Source: Variovorax sp. OV329
GTDB taxonomy: Bacteria > Pseudomonadota > Gammaproteobacteria > Burkholderiales > Burkholderiaceae_C
Direction of reading: 5' to 3'
Assembly (NCBI RefSeq): GCF_900114785.1
Contig: NZ_FOUG01000014.1
Location: forward strand, 62,001-126,000
Length of the DNA stretch: 64,000 nucleotides
Below, one piece after another: positions 7,822-19,377 of the stretch (within the stretch, counting starts at the first letter, position 1; the number at the start of each line of letters is the position of its first letter). The notes beneath the pieces are model-generated. The model was not told the DNA's origin. It did not search any database and saw only the letters and a list, made by a program, of their open reading frames with translations. The position numbers were made by a program, and so were the translations under genes.

Positions 7822-9348
7822 ATGAACCCCTTCATTCGCCTCCATCCCGCCGATGACGTGCTCATCGCGCGCAGCCAGCTGGTGGGCGGCACCCAGGTCG
7901 AGGGCGTCGCCGTCCGCGGCCTGATCCCGCCCGGGCACAAGGTCGCCGTGCACGCCATCGCGCAGGGCGCGCCGGTGCGCCGCTACAACCAGATCATCGG
8001 CTTCGCCAGCCGCCCCATCGAGCCCGGCGAGCACGTGCACACGCACAACCTCGACATGGGCCCGGACAAGGGCGACTTCGCACGCGACTACGCCTTCGGC
8101 GCCGACGTGAAGCCGGTGCCGGCGCGCCGCGAAGCCACCTTCATGGGCATCAAGCGCGCCGACGGGCGCGTGGCAACGCGCAATTACATCGGCGTGCTGA
8201 CCAGCGTGAACTGCTCGGCCACCGCGGCGCGCGCCATCGCCGACCACTTCTCGCGCAAGACCAACCCGGGCGCCCTGGCGAACTACCCCAACGTCGACGG
8301 CGTGGTCGCCCTCACCCACGGCACCGGCTGCGGCATGGACACGCAGGGCATGGGCATGCAGATCCTGGAGCGCACGCTCACCGGCTACGCGACGCATGCC
8401 AACTTCGCCGGCGTGCTGGTGGTGGGGCTGGGCTGCGAGGCCAACCAGATCAACGCCTGGCTGGCCACCGGCCAGCTGGCGGAGGGAGAGAACTTCCGCA
8501 CCTTCAACATCCAGGACACGGGCGGCACCGCCAAGACGGTCGACAAGGGCATCGCCCTCATCAACGAGATGCTGCCGCGTGCCAATGCGGTGAAGCGCGA
8601 GCCCTGCAGCGCCAGCCACATCACCATCGGCCTGCAGTGCGGCGGCTCGGACGGCTACTCGGGCATCAGCGCCAATCCGGCGCTGGGCGCGGCGGTGGAC
8701 CTGCTGGTGGCGCACGGCGGCACGGCCATCCTGTCGGAGACGCCGGAGATCTACGGCGCAGAGCACCTGCTGACCCGCCGCGCGGTGCGGCGCGAGGTGG
8801 GCGAGAAGCTGGTGCAGCGCATCAAGTGGTGGGAGCACTACACCGAGATCAACGAGGGCGAGATGAACAACAACCCCTCGCCGGGCAACAAGGCCGGCGG
8901 GCTCACCACCATCCTGGAGAAGTCGCTGGGTGCGGTGGCCAAGGGCGGCACCAGCAACCTGGAGGCGGTGTACGAATACGCCGAGCCGGTGGACGCGCAC
9001 GGCTTCGTCTACATGGACACGCCCGGCTACGACCCGGTCAGCGCCACCGGCCAGGTGGCGGGCGGTGCCAACATGATCTGCTTCACCACAGGCCGCGGCT
9101 CGGCCTACGGCTGCGCGCCCTCGCCTTCGCTCAAGCTGGCGACCAACTCCACGCTGTGGAAGCGGCAGGAGGAGGACATGGACATCAACTGCGGCGAGAT
9201 CGTGGACGGCAGTGCGTCGATCCAGGAGATGGGGCAGCGCATCTTCGAGCTGGTGCTGGCGACCGCCTCGGGCGCGCACAGCAAGAGCGAACGGCATGGC
9301 TACGGCCAAAATGAATTTGTGCCGTGGCAAGTTGGCGCGGTCATGTAG
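7822..9348 (+). CDS. UxaA-type altronate/aldonate dehydratase
   Basis: Lyase of 508 residues that removes water from a sugar acid to give a 2-keto-3-deoxy acid. An N-terminal SAF domain (about 1-85) is fused to the large GD_AH catalytic region (about 100-508), the full-length UxaA architecture. Cysteine motifs suit a metal centre: THGTGCGMDTQG, GLGCEANQ, GLQCGGSDGYSG and GSAYGCAPSPSLKLATN. In Campylobacter jejuni a UxaA homologue lies in the L-fucose catabolic cluster, so substrates beyond altronate are possible here. Neighbouring TRAP and Ldh genes lie in the same operon. Confidence 0.9.
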   Translation: MNPFIRLHPADDVLIARSQLVGGTQVEGVAVRGLIPPGHKVAVHAIAQGAPVRRYNQIIGFASRPIEPGEHVHTHNLDMGPDKGDFARDYAFGADVKPVPARREATFMGIKRADGRVATRNYIGVLTSVNCSATAARAIADHFSRKTNPGALANYPNVDGVVALTHGTGCGMDTQGMGMQILERTLTGYATHANFAGVLVVGLGCEANQINAWLATGQLAEGENFRTFNIQDTGGTAKTVDKGIALINEMLPRANAVKREPCSASHITIGLQCGGSDGYSGISANPALGAAVDLLVAHGGTAILSETPEIYGAEHLLTRRAVRREVGEKLVQRIKWWEHYTEINEGEMNNNPSPGNKAGGLTTILEKSLGAVAKGGTSNLEAVYEYAEPVDAHGFVYMDTPGYDPVSATGQVAGGANMICFTTGRGSAYGCAPSPSLKLATNSTLWKRQEEDMDINCGEIVDGSASIQEMGQRIFELVLATASGAHSKSERHGYGQNEFVPWQVGAVM

Positions 9349-9389
9349 CCCCGGACCCGCAACCACGATTCCCTTGATTCACTGAAGAC

Positions 9390-10457
9390 ATGTCACTCAC
9401 CCTTCCCGCATCCCGACTCCGCACCCAGGTCGCGTCCATCATCGAAGGCACCGGCAGCTCGCCCGCCGAAGCCCGGCAGGTGGCCGACAACCTGGTGCTG
9501 GCCAACCTGAGCGGCCACGACTCGCACGGCATCGGCATGGTGCCGCGCTACGTGGACGCGGCGGCCGAGGGCGGCCTGAAGCCCAACTCGGGCGTCAAGG
9601 TCGTGCTGGACACCGGCGCGCTGCTCACGCTCGACGGCCAGCGCGGCTACGGCCAGATCGTGGGCGTGCAGGCCATGGAACTGGGCATCGCGCGCGCCAA
9701 GGCGCATGGCAGCTGCATCATGACGCTGGGCCAGGCGCATCACCTGGGCCGCATCGGCCACTTCGCCGAGATGGCGACGGCGCAGGGCCTGGTGTCCATG
9801 CACTTCGTCAACGTGCTCTCGCGGCCCGTCGTGGCGGCCTGGGGCGGCGGCGATGGGCGCTTCGGCACCAACCCCTGCTGCATCGGCATTCCGCTGCCCG
9901 GCGCCGAGCCCTTCCTGCTGGACTTCGCCACCAGCCGCGTGGCGCAGGGCAAGATGCGCGTGGCCTACAACAAGGGCGAGAAGGTGGCGCCCGGCCACCT
10001 GATCGACGAGAACGGTGCGCCCACAGACGACCCCGGCGTGGTGGTGGTGCCGCAGTCCAACGGCCTGTTCGGCGCGCTGATGACCTTCGGCGAGCACAAG
10101 GGCTACGGCATGGCGGTGGCCTGCGAGCTGCTGGGCGGCGCGCTCACCGGTGGTGGCACCTGGCACCGGCCGGCGGACACGGCGCGCACGGTGCTCAACG
10201 GCATGCTCACGGTGCTGATCGACCCAGCCAAGCTGGGCACGCAGGCGGCGTTCGAGACCGAGGCCCGCGCCTTCGTCGACTGGTTGCGCCAGAGCCCGCC
10301 CGGCGCCGGCTTCGACGAAGTGCAGATCGCCGGCGAGCCCGAGCGCAAGGCCCGCGCGGCGCGCGAGCGTGACGGCATCTGGGTGGACGACGCGACCTGG
10401 AGCGAGATCATGGCGGCCGGCGCCAAGGTGGGCGTGCGCATCACCTCGGCGGACTGA
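9390..10457 (+). CDS. Ldh family (malate/L-lactate dehydrogenase-type) oxidoreductase
   Basis: NAD(P)-dependent 2-hydroxyacid oxidoreductase of the PF02615 family, 355 residues. Typical segments are SGHDSHGIGMVPRY near residue 46, QRGYGQIVG, the active-site HHLGRIGHF near 118, GTNPCCIGIP and DFATSRVAQGK. Last gene of the rightward operon; only 17 bp separate its stop from the convergent PdxA-like gene. It could oxidise lactate released by FAH-family cleavage or reduce a keto acid in the pathway (inference). Family members also act on malate, diketogulonate and ureidoglycolate. Confidence 0.9.
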   Translation: MSLTLPASRLRTQVASIIEGTGSSPAEARQVADNLVLANLSGHDSHGIGMVPRYVDAAAEGGLKPNSGVKVVLDTGALLTLDGQRGYGQIVGVQAMELGIARAKAHGSCIMTLGQAHHLGRIGHFAEMATAQGLVSMHFVNVLSRPVVAAWGGGDGRFGTNPCCIGIPLPGAEPFLLDFATSRVAQGKMRVAYNKGEKVAPGHLIDENGAPTDDPGVVVVPQSNGLFGALMTFGEHKGYGMAVACELLGGALTGGGTWHRPADTARTVLNGMLTVLIDPAKLGTQAAFETEARAFVDWLRQSPPGAGFDEVQIAGEPERKARAARERDGIWVDDATWSEIMAAGAKVGVRITSAD

Positions 10458-10474
10458 CGCCGCTGGCGGGGCCC

Positions 10475-11464
10475 TCAGGCTTGGGCCATCCGCACGCAGA
10501 TCTCGAAGGCGCGCTGCAGGCCTTCGACGTTCGCCACGCCCTTGCCCGCGATGTCAAAGGCACTGCCGCTGGCGCAGGTGGCCACCGGCACCGGTAGCCC
10601 GCCGTGCAGCGTGACGCCCTCCTCGAAGCCCATGAGCTTCATCGCGATCTGGCCCTGGTCGTGGTACATCGAGACCACCGCATCGAAGTCGCCGCGGCGC
10701 GCGCCGATGAAGACCGTGTCGGGTGAATAGGGGCCGCGCGCGTCCACCCCCTGCTGCTGCAAGGCACGCACCGCCGGCTCGATGATCTCAATCTCCTCGC
10801 GGCCGATGGAGCCGCCGTCGCCCGCGTGCGGGTTCAGCCCCGACACCGCGATGCGCGGCGATGCCACGCCGGCGCTGCGCAGTGCGTCGTGGATGATGCA
10901 CACCGCGTCATGGATGGCCGGACCCGTGATGAGGCTTGCCACGTCCTTGAGCGGCACGTGCGAGGTCACGCGAGAAGTCCACAGCTTGCCGGTGATGTTG
11001 AATTCGCAGACGAAGCCGTGCACGTCCAGCCGCTCCTGCATGTAGCGCAGCTCGTCTTCCTGCGTGAGCCCGCCCAGGCGCAGCGAATGCTTGTTGAAGG
11101 GCGCAAAGACGATGCCGCCCAGCTTCTTGCCCCGCACCGCATCGGTGGCCAACTGCAGGGCCTCGAAGGCAGCGCGGCCCGAGTGCTCGTTCGATTCGCC
11201 CAGCACGGGCGCACGGCCCTGCAGCGTGTGCTGCGCCAAAAGGCTCGGCCGGCCGGGCTCGAAGCGCAGCGCATCGATGCTTTGCACCGGCAGCGCATCG
11301 AGCCGGTGGCCGGCGATGCGCTCGCCGCTTTCCAGGGCGAGCGGGTCGGCGATCAGCAGCAGTTGCGCCGCATCGAGGTTCTGCGGGCGGGCCAGCAGCT
11401 TCACGGCCAGTTCGGGACCAATGCCGCTGGCATCGCCCAGCAGCACCGCAATCGTGGGTTTCAT
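10475..11464 (-). CDS. PdxA family 4-phospho-hydroxyacid dehydrogenase (PdxA2-like)
   Basis: NAD-dependent metal-binding dehydrogenase of 329 residues. It shows the PdxA beginning PTIAVLLGDASGIGPEL, FAPFNKHSLR, the metal-site histidine in TSHVPLKDV, the GLNPHAGDGGSIG motif and YHDQGQIAMK. Canonical PdxA makes vitamin B6 from 4-phosphohydroxythreonine; PdxA2 paralogues in catabolic clusters act on four-carbon acid phosphates such as threonate/erythronate 4-phosphate. The location with a Bug receptor and without B6 genes favours the catabolic PdxA2 role (inference). No DtnK/DUF1537 kinase is seen in the window. Confidence 0.88.
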   Translation of the reverse strand: MKPTIAVLLGDASGIGPELAVKLLARPQNLDAAQLLLIADPLALESGERIAGHRLDALPVQSIDALRFEPGRPSLLAQHTLQGRAPVLGESNEHSGRAAFEALQLATDAVRGKKLGGIVFAPFNKHSLRLGGLTQEDELRYMQERLDVHGFVCEFNITGKLWTSRVTSHVPLKDVASLITGPAIHDAVCIIHDALRSAGVASPRIAVSGLNPHAGDGGSIGREEIEIIEPAVRALQQQGVDARGPYSPDTVFIGARRGDFDAVVSMYHDQGQIAMKLMGFEEGVTLHGGLPVPVATCASGSAFDIAGKGVANVEGLQRAFEICVRMAQA

Positions 11465-11501
11465 CTTGTTTCTTCCTGATGGGATGGGTGCCTGCGTGCG
11501 T

Positions 11502-12494
11502 TCACTCGGCCCGCATGCCGGTGTCGCGCACCAGCTTGCCGTAGCGCGCGAACTCGGCGCGGTTCATGTCGGCGAAGGGGGTCACGCCCATCACCGTGAT
11601 TTCGCCGCCCAGGCTCTTGATGCGCTCCTGCACATCGGGCATGGCCAGGGCCTGCGTGAGGGTGGCGGCCAGCCGGTCGACCGCCGGCCGAGGTGTGCCG
11701 GCGGTGACGAACAGGCCATACCAGGTGTTGACGTCCGCGCCGCTGACGCCGGATTCGGCCAGCGTGGGCACGTCGGGCATCTCGGCCGCGCGCTTGGGCG
11801 CGGCCACCGCCAGCGCGCGGAACTTGCCGGCGCGGATCTGGCCCATGGCCGAGGAGGTGCTGTCGAACATCATCTCGACCTGGCCGCCGATGATGTCCAG
11901 GTGGGCCTGCGAACTTCCGCGATAAGGCACGTGCACGGCCTTCGTGCCGGTGACCAGGGCAAAGGCCTCGCCCGCCACATGCTGCGTGCTGCCGATGCCC
12001 GAGGAGGCGTAGCGGAAGGTGCCGGGGCTGGCGCGCATGGCGGTGATCAGCTCCTGCACGTTGCGCCAGGGCGCGTTCGCCGGCACCACCAGCACGTTGG
12101 GCATCACCGCCACGAGGCCGATGGGCTGAAGGTCCTTGAGCGGGTCGTACTTGAGCTTGAGCAGGTGGGGCGCCACCGCCTGCCCGGTGTTCGTGGCCAG
12201 CAGCAGCGTGCTGCCGTCGGGCGGCGCATGGGCCGTCAGGTCCGCCGCAATGGTGTTGGACGCGCCGGGCCGGTTCTCCACGACCACCGGCTGCCCCAGC
12301 GCGGGACTGAACTTGTCGGCCAGCAGGCGCGCCAGGATGTCGGTGCCGCCGCCCGGGGAGGCGCCCACCATGATGCGCAGGGCCTTGTCGGGATAGGCGG
12401 TCTCCGCCGCGAGCGCGAGCAGCGGCGCCGGCGTGAGCAGGATGGCAGCAAGGCCGCGCAAGGCGGCCCGGCGTGGCGGGCACTGGATGGTCAT
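11502..12494 (-). CDS. Bug-family tripartite tricarboxylate transporter receptor
   Basis: Periplasmic binding protein of 330 residues in the TctC/Bug family, abundant in Burkholderiales. The N-terminus RRAALRGLAAILLTPAP looks like a twin-arginine or Sec signal; the mature part begins at YPDKALRIMVGASPGGGTD and contains VENRPGASN and VPYRGSSQAHLDIIGGQVEMMFDS, standard Bug blocks. A start at 12494 is chosen for its GGAGAC ribosome site; an ATG 18 bp upstream (12512) is possible. No TctAB permease is nearby, so it is an orphan receptor. Divergent from a LysR gene, cotranscribed with the PdxA-like gene (37 bp). Confidence 0.92.
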   Translation of the reverse strand: MTIQCPPRRAALRGLAAILLTPAPLLALAAETAYPDKALRIMVGASPGGGTDILARLLADKFSPALGQPVVVENRPGASNTIAADLTAHAPPDGSTLLLATNTGQAVAPHLLKLKYDPLKDLQPIGLVAVMPNVLVVPANAPWRNVQELITAMRASPGTFRYASSGIGSTQHVAGEAFALVTGTKAVHVPYRGSSQAHLDIIGGQVEMMFDSTSSAMGQIRAGKFRALAVAAPKRAAEMPDVPTLAESGVSGADVNTWYGLFVTAGTPRPAVDRLAATLTQALAMPDVQERIKSLGGEITVMGVTPFADMNRAEFARYGKLVRDTGMRAE

Positions 12495-12599
12495 GGGGCT
12501 TGTCTCCGTCATGTTCTTTTCTGGATCGCCAGTCCAGCTTAGGGATGTCCGCCATTCCCATCCAATCAATTGTTCTGAAGGATCCATATCCAACGGTAT

Positions 12600-13541
12600 A
12601 TGAGCGAAAACCTGCCCGGCCTCTCGTCCCTTCGCCTGCTGCTGCGCCTGCGCACGCGGCAATGGGTGCTGCTGGCGCTGCTGGACCAGCACCGCAACCT
12701 GGGCCGGGCCGCTGCCGCCATGAACATCAGCCAGCCGGCGGCCACCAAGCTGCTGCAGCAGCTGGAAGAGACTTTCGCCGTGCCGCTGTTCACCCGCGTG
12801 GCCCGCGGCATGACGCCCACACCCTATGGCGAGGCGCTGGTGCGCCATGCACGCTGGGTGCTGACCGATTTCGGCGTGGTGTGCGAGGAAATCGAGGCCC
12901 TGCGATCGGGCCTGAGCGGCTCGCTGCGCATCGGCAGTGTGCCCGGCGCGGTGCCCGAGTTGCTGGCGCCGGCGCTGGTGGACTTCCAGCGCCAGCACGA
13001 GCGCGTGGCGGTGAGCGTGGTGGTGGACACCAGCGACGTGATGCTGCGCCAGCTGGCCCGCGGCGAGGTGGACCTGATGCTGGGCCGGCTCACCGAGGAC
13101 CACAGCGCCGAGGACTTCGACTGCGTGCCGATGCTGGGCGAGGCGCAGGTGGTGGTGGTGCGGAAGGGGCATCCGCTGCTGCGGCGCAAATCGGTGATCA
13201 GCCTGCACGACCTGGTGGCCTGGCCCTGGCTGCTGCAGCCGCCAGGCTCGCCCCAGCGCAGCCGTTTCGAGGCGGCGCTTCGCGAGGCGGGCATCCAGGA
13301 GCGGCTGCGCGTCACCGAGACCGCATCGCCCATCGCCATGACGGCGCTGCTGGAGCATTCGGACATGGCGGCCGTGATGCCTGCATCCCAGGCGGCGCAC
13401 TACACGCGCCTGGGCCTTTTGCGCGTGCTGCCAGCCGAGGTGCCGATGCGCGTGCCGCCGATCTACCTGATCACGCGGCGTGCGCGCAGCGTCTCGCCGG
13501 CGGCGGTGGCCTTCATTTCGGCCCTTCGCCCGCGCAGTTGA
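12600..13541 (+). CDS. LysR family transcriptional regulator
   Basis: Regulator of 313 residues. The HTH is offset by about 15 residues from the N-terminus (RQWVLLALLDQHRNLGRAAAAMNISQPAATKLL, then LFTRVARGMTPTPYG), as in the GbpR-like LysR branch linked to sugar and sugar-acid metabolism. The effector domain follows from about residue 105. It lies 105 bp from the divergent Bug receptor gene and is the likely activator of the Bug-PdxA pair (inference from arrangement). No specific effector can be named. Confidence 0.92.
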   Translation: MSENLPGLSSLRLLLRLRTRQWVLLALLDQHRNLGRAAAAMNISQPAATKLLQQLEETFAVPLFTRVARGMTPTPYGEALVRHARWVLTDFGVVCEEIEALRSGLSGSLRIGSVPGAVPELLAPALVDFQRQHERVAVSVVVDTSDVMLRQLARGEVDLMLGRLTEDHSAEDFDCVPMLGEAQVVVVRKGHPLLRRKSVISLHDLVAWPWLLQPPGSPQRSRFEAALREAGIQERLRVTETASPIAMTALLEHSDMAAVMPASQAAHYTRLGLLRVLPAEVPMRVPPIYLITRRARSVSPAAVAFISALRPRS

Positions 13542-13660
13542 AGCCCTCCACGAACTGTTTCAAATGCCGCCGGCGCGCTGCCTTTGCGCTGCGCTAAGGT
13601 GGGCCCACGGCTCGCGCGCACAGTGCGTGCGGCCGTTCATCTGTACCAAAAGAGGTCTCC

Positions 13661-14128
13661 ATGAACAAGATCCATTGGCAGCGTTTTGCACATCCCGCCC
13701 TGCTGGCCGCCGTCGCCAGCACCGCCATGGCCTTCGCGCAGGCACAGAGCCTGGATACGCTCAAGGGCATGGCCGGTGGCGCCACGGGCGGCAGCAGCAG
13801 CGGCGGCGGCCTGGGCGCACTGGGCGGTGCGCTCGGTGGCGGCTCCCTGTCGTCGGGCAGCATGGGCAATGCGGCCGGCATCATCGAGTACTGCCTGAAG
13901 AACAAGTACCTCAGCGGCGGCGGCGTCAGCCAGGTCCAGGACGGCCTCCTGGGCAAGATGCCCGGCGGCCAGGCGGCTGCCAAGCAGGACAGCGGCTACC
14001 TCGACGGCGCCAAGGGCCTGCTCACCGGCAGCGACGGCAAGAAGACCGACCTGACGAGCGGGCTGACCGATCCGATCAAGAAGCAGGCCTGCGAAATCGT
14101 GCTCAAGCAGGCGCAGTCGATGCTCTGA
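13661..14128 (+). CDS. DUF2501 domain-containing secreted protein
   Basis: Exported protein of 155 residues with no known function, similar in layout to E. coli YjjA. Residues 1-29 are a Sec signal ending AQAQS; the mature part has a glycine/serine-rich stretch (about 38-70) and a conserved C-terminal block with two cysteines (EYCLKNKYL and KKQACEIVLKQAQ) that could form a disulfide. It stands alone between a LysR gene and convergent katG. Confidence 0.85.
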   Translation: MNKIHWQRFAHPALLAAVASTAMAFAQAQSLDTLKGMAGGATGGSSSGGGLGALGGALGGGSLSSGSMGNAAGIIEYCLKNKYLSGGGVSQVQDGLLGKMPGGQAAAKQDSGYLDGAKGLLTGSDGKKTDLTSGLTDPIKKQACEIVLKQAQSML

Positions 14129-14132
14129 TCAG

Positions 14133-14177
14133 AAAAAAAGCCGATCAGGCTTGCGCTGGATGCGCGGCCCGATCGGC
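14133..14177 (-). terminator. Rho-independent terminator of katG
   Basis: On the minus strand GCCGATC (14177-14171) pairs with GATCGGC (14146-14140) and is followed at once by seven T residues. The stem is long-looped but the T-run is clean. It lies between the katG stop and the convergent DUF2501 gene and may serve both. Confidence 0.65.
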
Positions 14178-14216
14178 GTTTCGAACGAGGCCCCGCAGGG
14201 CCCCAGGAGCAAAGGA

Positions 14217-16604
<2,388 letters not shown>

Positions 16605-17261
16605 CTAGAGCATCAGCTCGACGGAGGCCTCGAGGTACTCCGAGGGCAGACGCTTGAAGCCCGAGCGAGCGAAGCGCTGCAGGCGACCCACCGCGAATGC
16701 GGTGAGCGCGGAGGCGCGCACCTGCGCGTCCACCGTCGGGGTGGCCGAGCCGTCGGCAGCCGCCACCTCGCGCAGCGACTGGCGCAGGGTGGACTCGATC
16801 TTGTCGAAGAACTGGTTCATGCGCTGCTGCAGGCGCTCGTTCTCGAACACCAGCGCATCTCCCACCATCACACGGGTCATGCCGGGGTTCTTCTCGGCGA
16901 ACTGCAGCAGCATGGCGATGATGCGCGCGGCCTTGCTGCTGCCTGCAGCGCCGGACTCGGGCGCGGGCTGATCCAGGATCTGGTTCACGAGGCTGAAGAC
17001 GCTCTGCTCGATGAAATCGATCAGGCCTTCGAACATCTGCGCCTTGCTGGCGAAGTGCCGATACAGCGCCGCCTCGCTCACCTCCAGGCGCGCAGCCAGC
17101 GCGGCCGTGGTGACGCGTTCGGCGCCGGGCTGCTCCAGCATGGCCGCCAAGGCCTGCAGGATCTGCACGCGGCGCTCGCCGGGCTTGGGCCGCTTGCGCG
17201 TGACTGGAGCGGCTTCCTCGGCGCCGGAGGACGGGGCGGAGGCACTGGTCTGATCGTTCAT
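16605..17261 (-). CDS. slmA: nucleoid occlusion factor SlmA
   Basis: TetR-fold DNA-binding protein of 218 residues. SlmA blocks FtsZ ring assembly over the chromosome. The HTH (VTTAALAARLEVSEAALYRHFASKAQMFEGLIDF, about residues 50-83) carries the SlmA-type ALYRHF signature, and the body has the FFDKIESTLRQSLRE segment typical of the group. The start MNDQTSASA at 17261 is chosen over an ATG four codons upstream. The slmA-near-argB arrangement is familiar in Comamonadaceae, which supports SlmA over a generic TetR repressor. Confidence 0.85.
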   Translation of the reverse strand: MNDQTSASAPSSGAEEAAPVTRKRPKPGERRVQILQALAAMLEQPGAERVTTAALAARLEVSEAALYRHFASKAQMFEGLIDFIEQSVFSLVNQILDQPAPESGAAGSSKAARIIAMLLQFAEKNPGMTRVMVGDALVFENERLQQRMNQFFDKIESTLRQSLREVAAADGSATPTVDAQVRASALTAFAVGRLQRFARSGFKRLPSEYLEASVELML

Positions 17262-17384
17262 GGGCGACCACAAAAATGTAATTAAATGATTCTCGCACGG
17301 CGCAGTGAGTGCGTGCGTTCCGGGTCAACCCCGTGACTTCGCGCAGAATCTTCTTCTTTTAGCCTGAGCCTACGGGCGGATGCC

Positions 17385-18401
17385 ATGAAGATTAGCGTTT
17401 TGGTGACAGGGGGCGCCGGCTACATCGGCAGCCATACGTGCATCGCGCTGGCCGAGGCCGGCTTCACGCCGATCATCCTCGACAACTACGGCAACAGCAG
17501 CCCCAAGGTGATGGAGCGGCTGGCGCGCATCACGGGGCAGGCGGCACCGCTGGCGATCGAAGGCGACGTGCGCGATCGCGCCCTCCTCGACCGGCTCTTT
17601 GCGGAGCACGAAATCGGCGCCGTGATCCACTTTGCAGGCCTCAAGGCGGTCGGTGATTCGGTGGCCGATCCGTTGTCTTATTACGACAACAATGTCTATG
17701 GCAGCCTGGTTTTGGCGGCTGCCATGCGCTCGGCGGGCGTGCGGACGCTGATTTTCTCGTCCTCGGCCACGGTGTACGGCGAGCCGGACGAGTCCCCCAT
17801 TCCCGAGGATGCGCCCACCCGCCCGGCCAACCCCTACGGACGCTCCAAGCTGATGGTGGAGGAGGCCTATGGCGACCTCGGCCGCTCGGAGCCGGGCTGG
17901 CGCATCGCCCTGCTGCGCTACTTCAACCCCGTGGGCGCCCACGAGAGCGGCCTGATCGGCGAGCACCCCCAGGGCAAGCCGAACAACCTGATGCCCTTCG
18001 TGAGCCAGGTGGCGGTGGGCCAGCGCCCGCACCTGACGGTGCACGGCGGCGACTACCCCACGCCGGACGGCACCGGCGTGCGCGACTACGTGCACGTCAT
18101 GGACCTGGCCGAGGGACACGTCGCGGCCCTGCGCCATGCGCTGGCGCACGAGGGCCTTTTGACCCTCAACCTGGGCACCGGACGCGGCGGGTCGGTGCTG
18201 GACGTGGTGGCGGCCTTCGAGCGCGCCTGCGGCAAGTCGGTGCCACGGGTGATCGGCCCGCGCCGGCCCGGCGACGTGCCCGCCTACTGGGCTGACCCCT
18301 CGGCCGCCAAGGCGGTGCTGGGTTGGGAGGCCCGCCGCAGCCTGGACCAGATGTGTGCGGACAGCTGGCGCTGGCAGAGCGGGAACCCGAACGGGTATTG
18401 A
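17385..18401 (+). CDS. galE: UDP-glucose 4-epimerase GalE
   Basis: Extended SDR epimerase of 338 residues that interconverts UDP-glucose and UDP-galactose. NAD-binding GGAGYIGSHT lies near residue 9; HFAGLKAVGDSV, the catalytic Ser region FSSSATVYGEP and YGRSK (Tyr and Lys) follow, then the GalE-specific LRYFNPVGAHESGLIGE and GTGVRDYVHVMDLAEGH. Full length. It supplies galactose donors and may feed the polysaccharide island starting 2 kb downstream, though it is also housekeeping. Confidence 0.95.
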   Translation: MKISVLVTGGAGYIGSHTCIALAEAGFTPIILDNYGNSSPKVMERLARITGQAAPLAIEGDVRDRALLDRLFAEHEIGAVIHFAGLKAVGDSVADPLSYYDNNVYGSLVLAAAMRSAGVRTLIFSSSATVYGEPDESPIPEDAPTRPANPYGRSKLMVEEAYGDLGRSEPGWRIALLRYFNPVGAHESGLIGEHPQGKPNNLMPFVSQVAVGQRPHLTVHGGDYPTPDGTGVRDYVHVMDLAEGHVAALRHALAHEGLLTLNLGTGRGGSVLDVVAAFERACGKSVPRVIGPRRPGDVPAYWADPSAAKAVLGWEARRSLDQMCADSWRWQSGNPNGY

Positions 18402-18434
18402 GACCGTCGCAGGTCGAGCAGCGCCGGGGCTGGG

Positions 18435-19328
18435 CTACCTTGCCCGGATCATGGTTCCGTAGGCCTGCTCGGTCAGGATTTCCAGCAGCATCGCGTGCGG
18501 CACCCGCCCGTCGATGATGTGCACCGCGTTCACGCCGCTCTTGGCAGCATCGAGCGCCCCTTCGATCTTGGGCAGCATGCCGCCCGAGATGGTGCCGTCG
18601 GCGAACAGGTCGTCGATCTCGCGGGCCGACAGGTTGGTCAGCAAGTTGCCGTTCTTGTCCAGCACGCCCGGGGTGTTGGTCAGCAGCATCAGCTTCTCGG
18701 CCTTGAGCACGGTGGCCAGCTTGCCGGCCACCACGTCGGCGTTGATGTTGTAGCTCTCGTTCTCCTCGCCGAAGCCGATCGGGCTGACCACGGGGATGAA
18801 TGCGTCGTCCTGCAGGGCCTTCACCACGCCCGGGTCGATGGAGACGATGTCGCCCACCTGGCCGACGTCATGGTGCAGGTTGGGGTCGTTGCGGTCGGCC
18901 ATCTTGAGCTTCTGGGCGCGGATGAGGCCGCCGTCACGGCCGGTGAGGCCCACCGCCTTGCCACCGGCCTGGTTGATCAGGCCGACGATGTCCTGCTGCA
19001 CCTCGCCGGCCAGCACCCACTCGACCACCTCCATGGTCTCGGCGTCGGTCACGCGCATGCCCTGGATGAAACTGCCCTTCTTGCCCAGCTTGTTGAGCGC
19101 CGCCTCGATCTGCGGGCCGCCGCCGTGCACCACCACCGGGTTCATGCCCACCAGCTTGAGCAGCACCACGTCCTCGGCGAAGTCGGCCTGCAGAGCCGGG
19201 TCGGTCATGGCATTGCCGCCGTACTTGATGACGATGGTCTTGCCGTGGAACTTGCGGATGTAGGGCAGCGCCTGCGCCAGGATCTCGGCCTTGTCGCGCG
19301 GCGGGATGTTGAGGACGGGATCGGTCAT
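18435..19328 (-). CDS. argB: acetylglutamate kinase ArgB
   Basis: Amino-acid kinase of 297 residues, second step of arginine synthesis (N-acetylglutamate to its 5-phosphate). [12 protein letters not shown] near residue 32 is the ATP-binding lysine/glycine motif; [12 protein letters not shown] binds acetylglutamate and [10 protein letters not shown] follows. Length and motifs are complete. It neighbours slmA/galE and the WecA-like transferase. The later arginine enzyme gene argE lies at about 60 kb in this window, so the pathway is dispersed. Confidence 0.97.
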   Translation of the reverse strand: MTDPVLNIPPRDKAEILAQALPYIRKFHGKTIVIKYGGNAMTDPALQADFAEDVVLLKLVGMNPVVVHGGGPQIEAALNKLGKKGSFIQGMRVTDAETMEVVEWVLAGEVQQDIVGLINQAGGKAVGLTGRDGGLIRAQKLKMADRNDPNLHHDVGQVGDIVSIDPGVVKALQDDAFIPVVSPIGFGEENESYNINADVVAGKLATVLKAEKLMLLTNTPGVLDKNGNLLTNLSAREIDDLFADGTISGGMLPKIEGALDAAKSGVNAVHIIDGRVPHAMLLEILTEQAYGTMIRAR

Positions 19329-19377
19329 GGGAAGCGGTCCAGGTTGAAAGGGGGTTGGGCGGATTGTCGGTGCTTGC

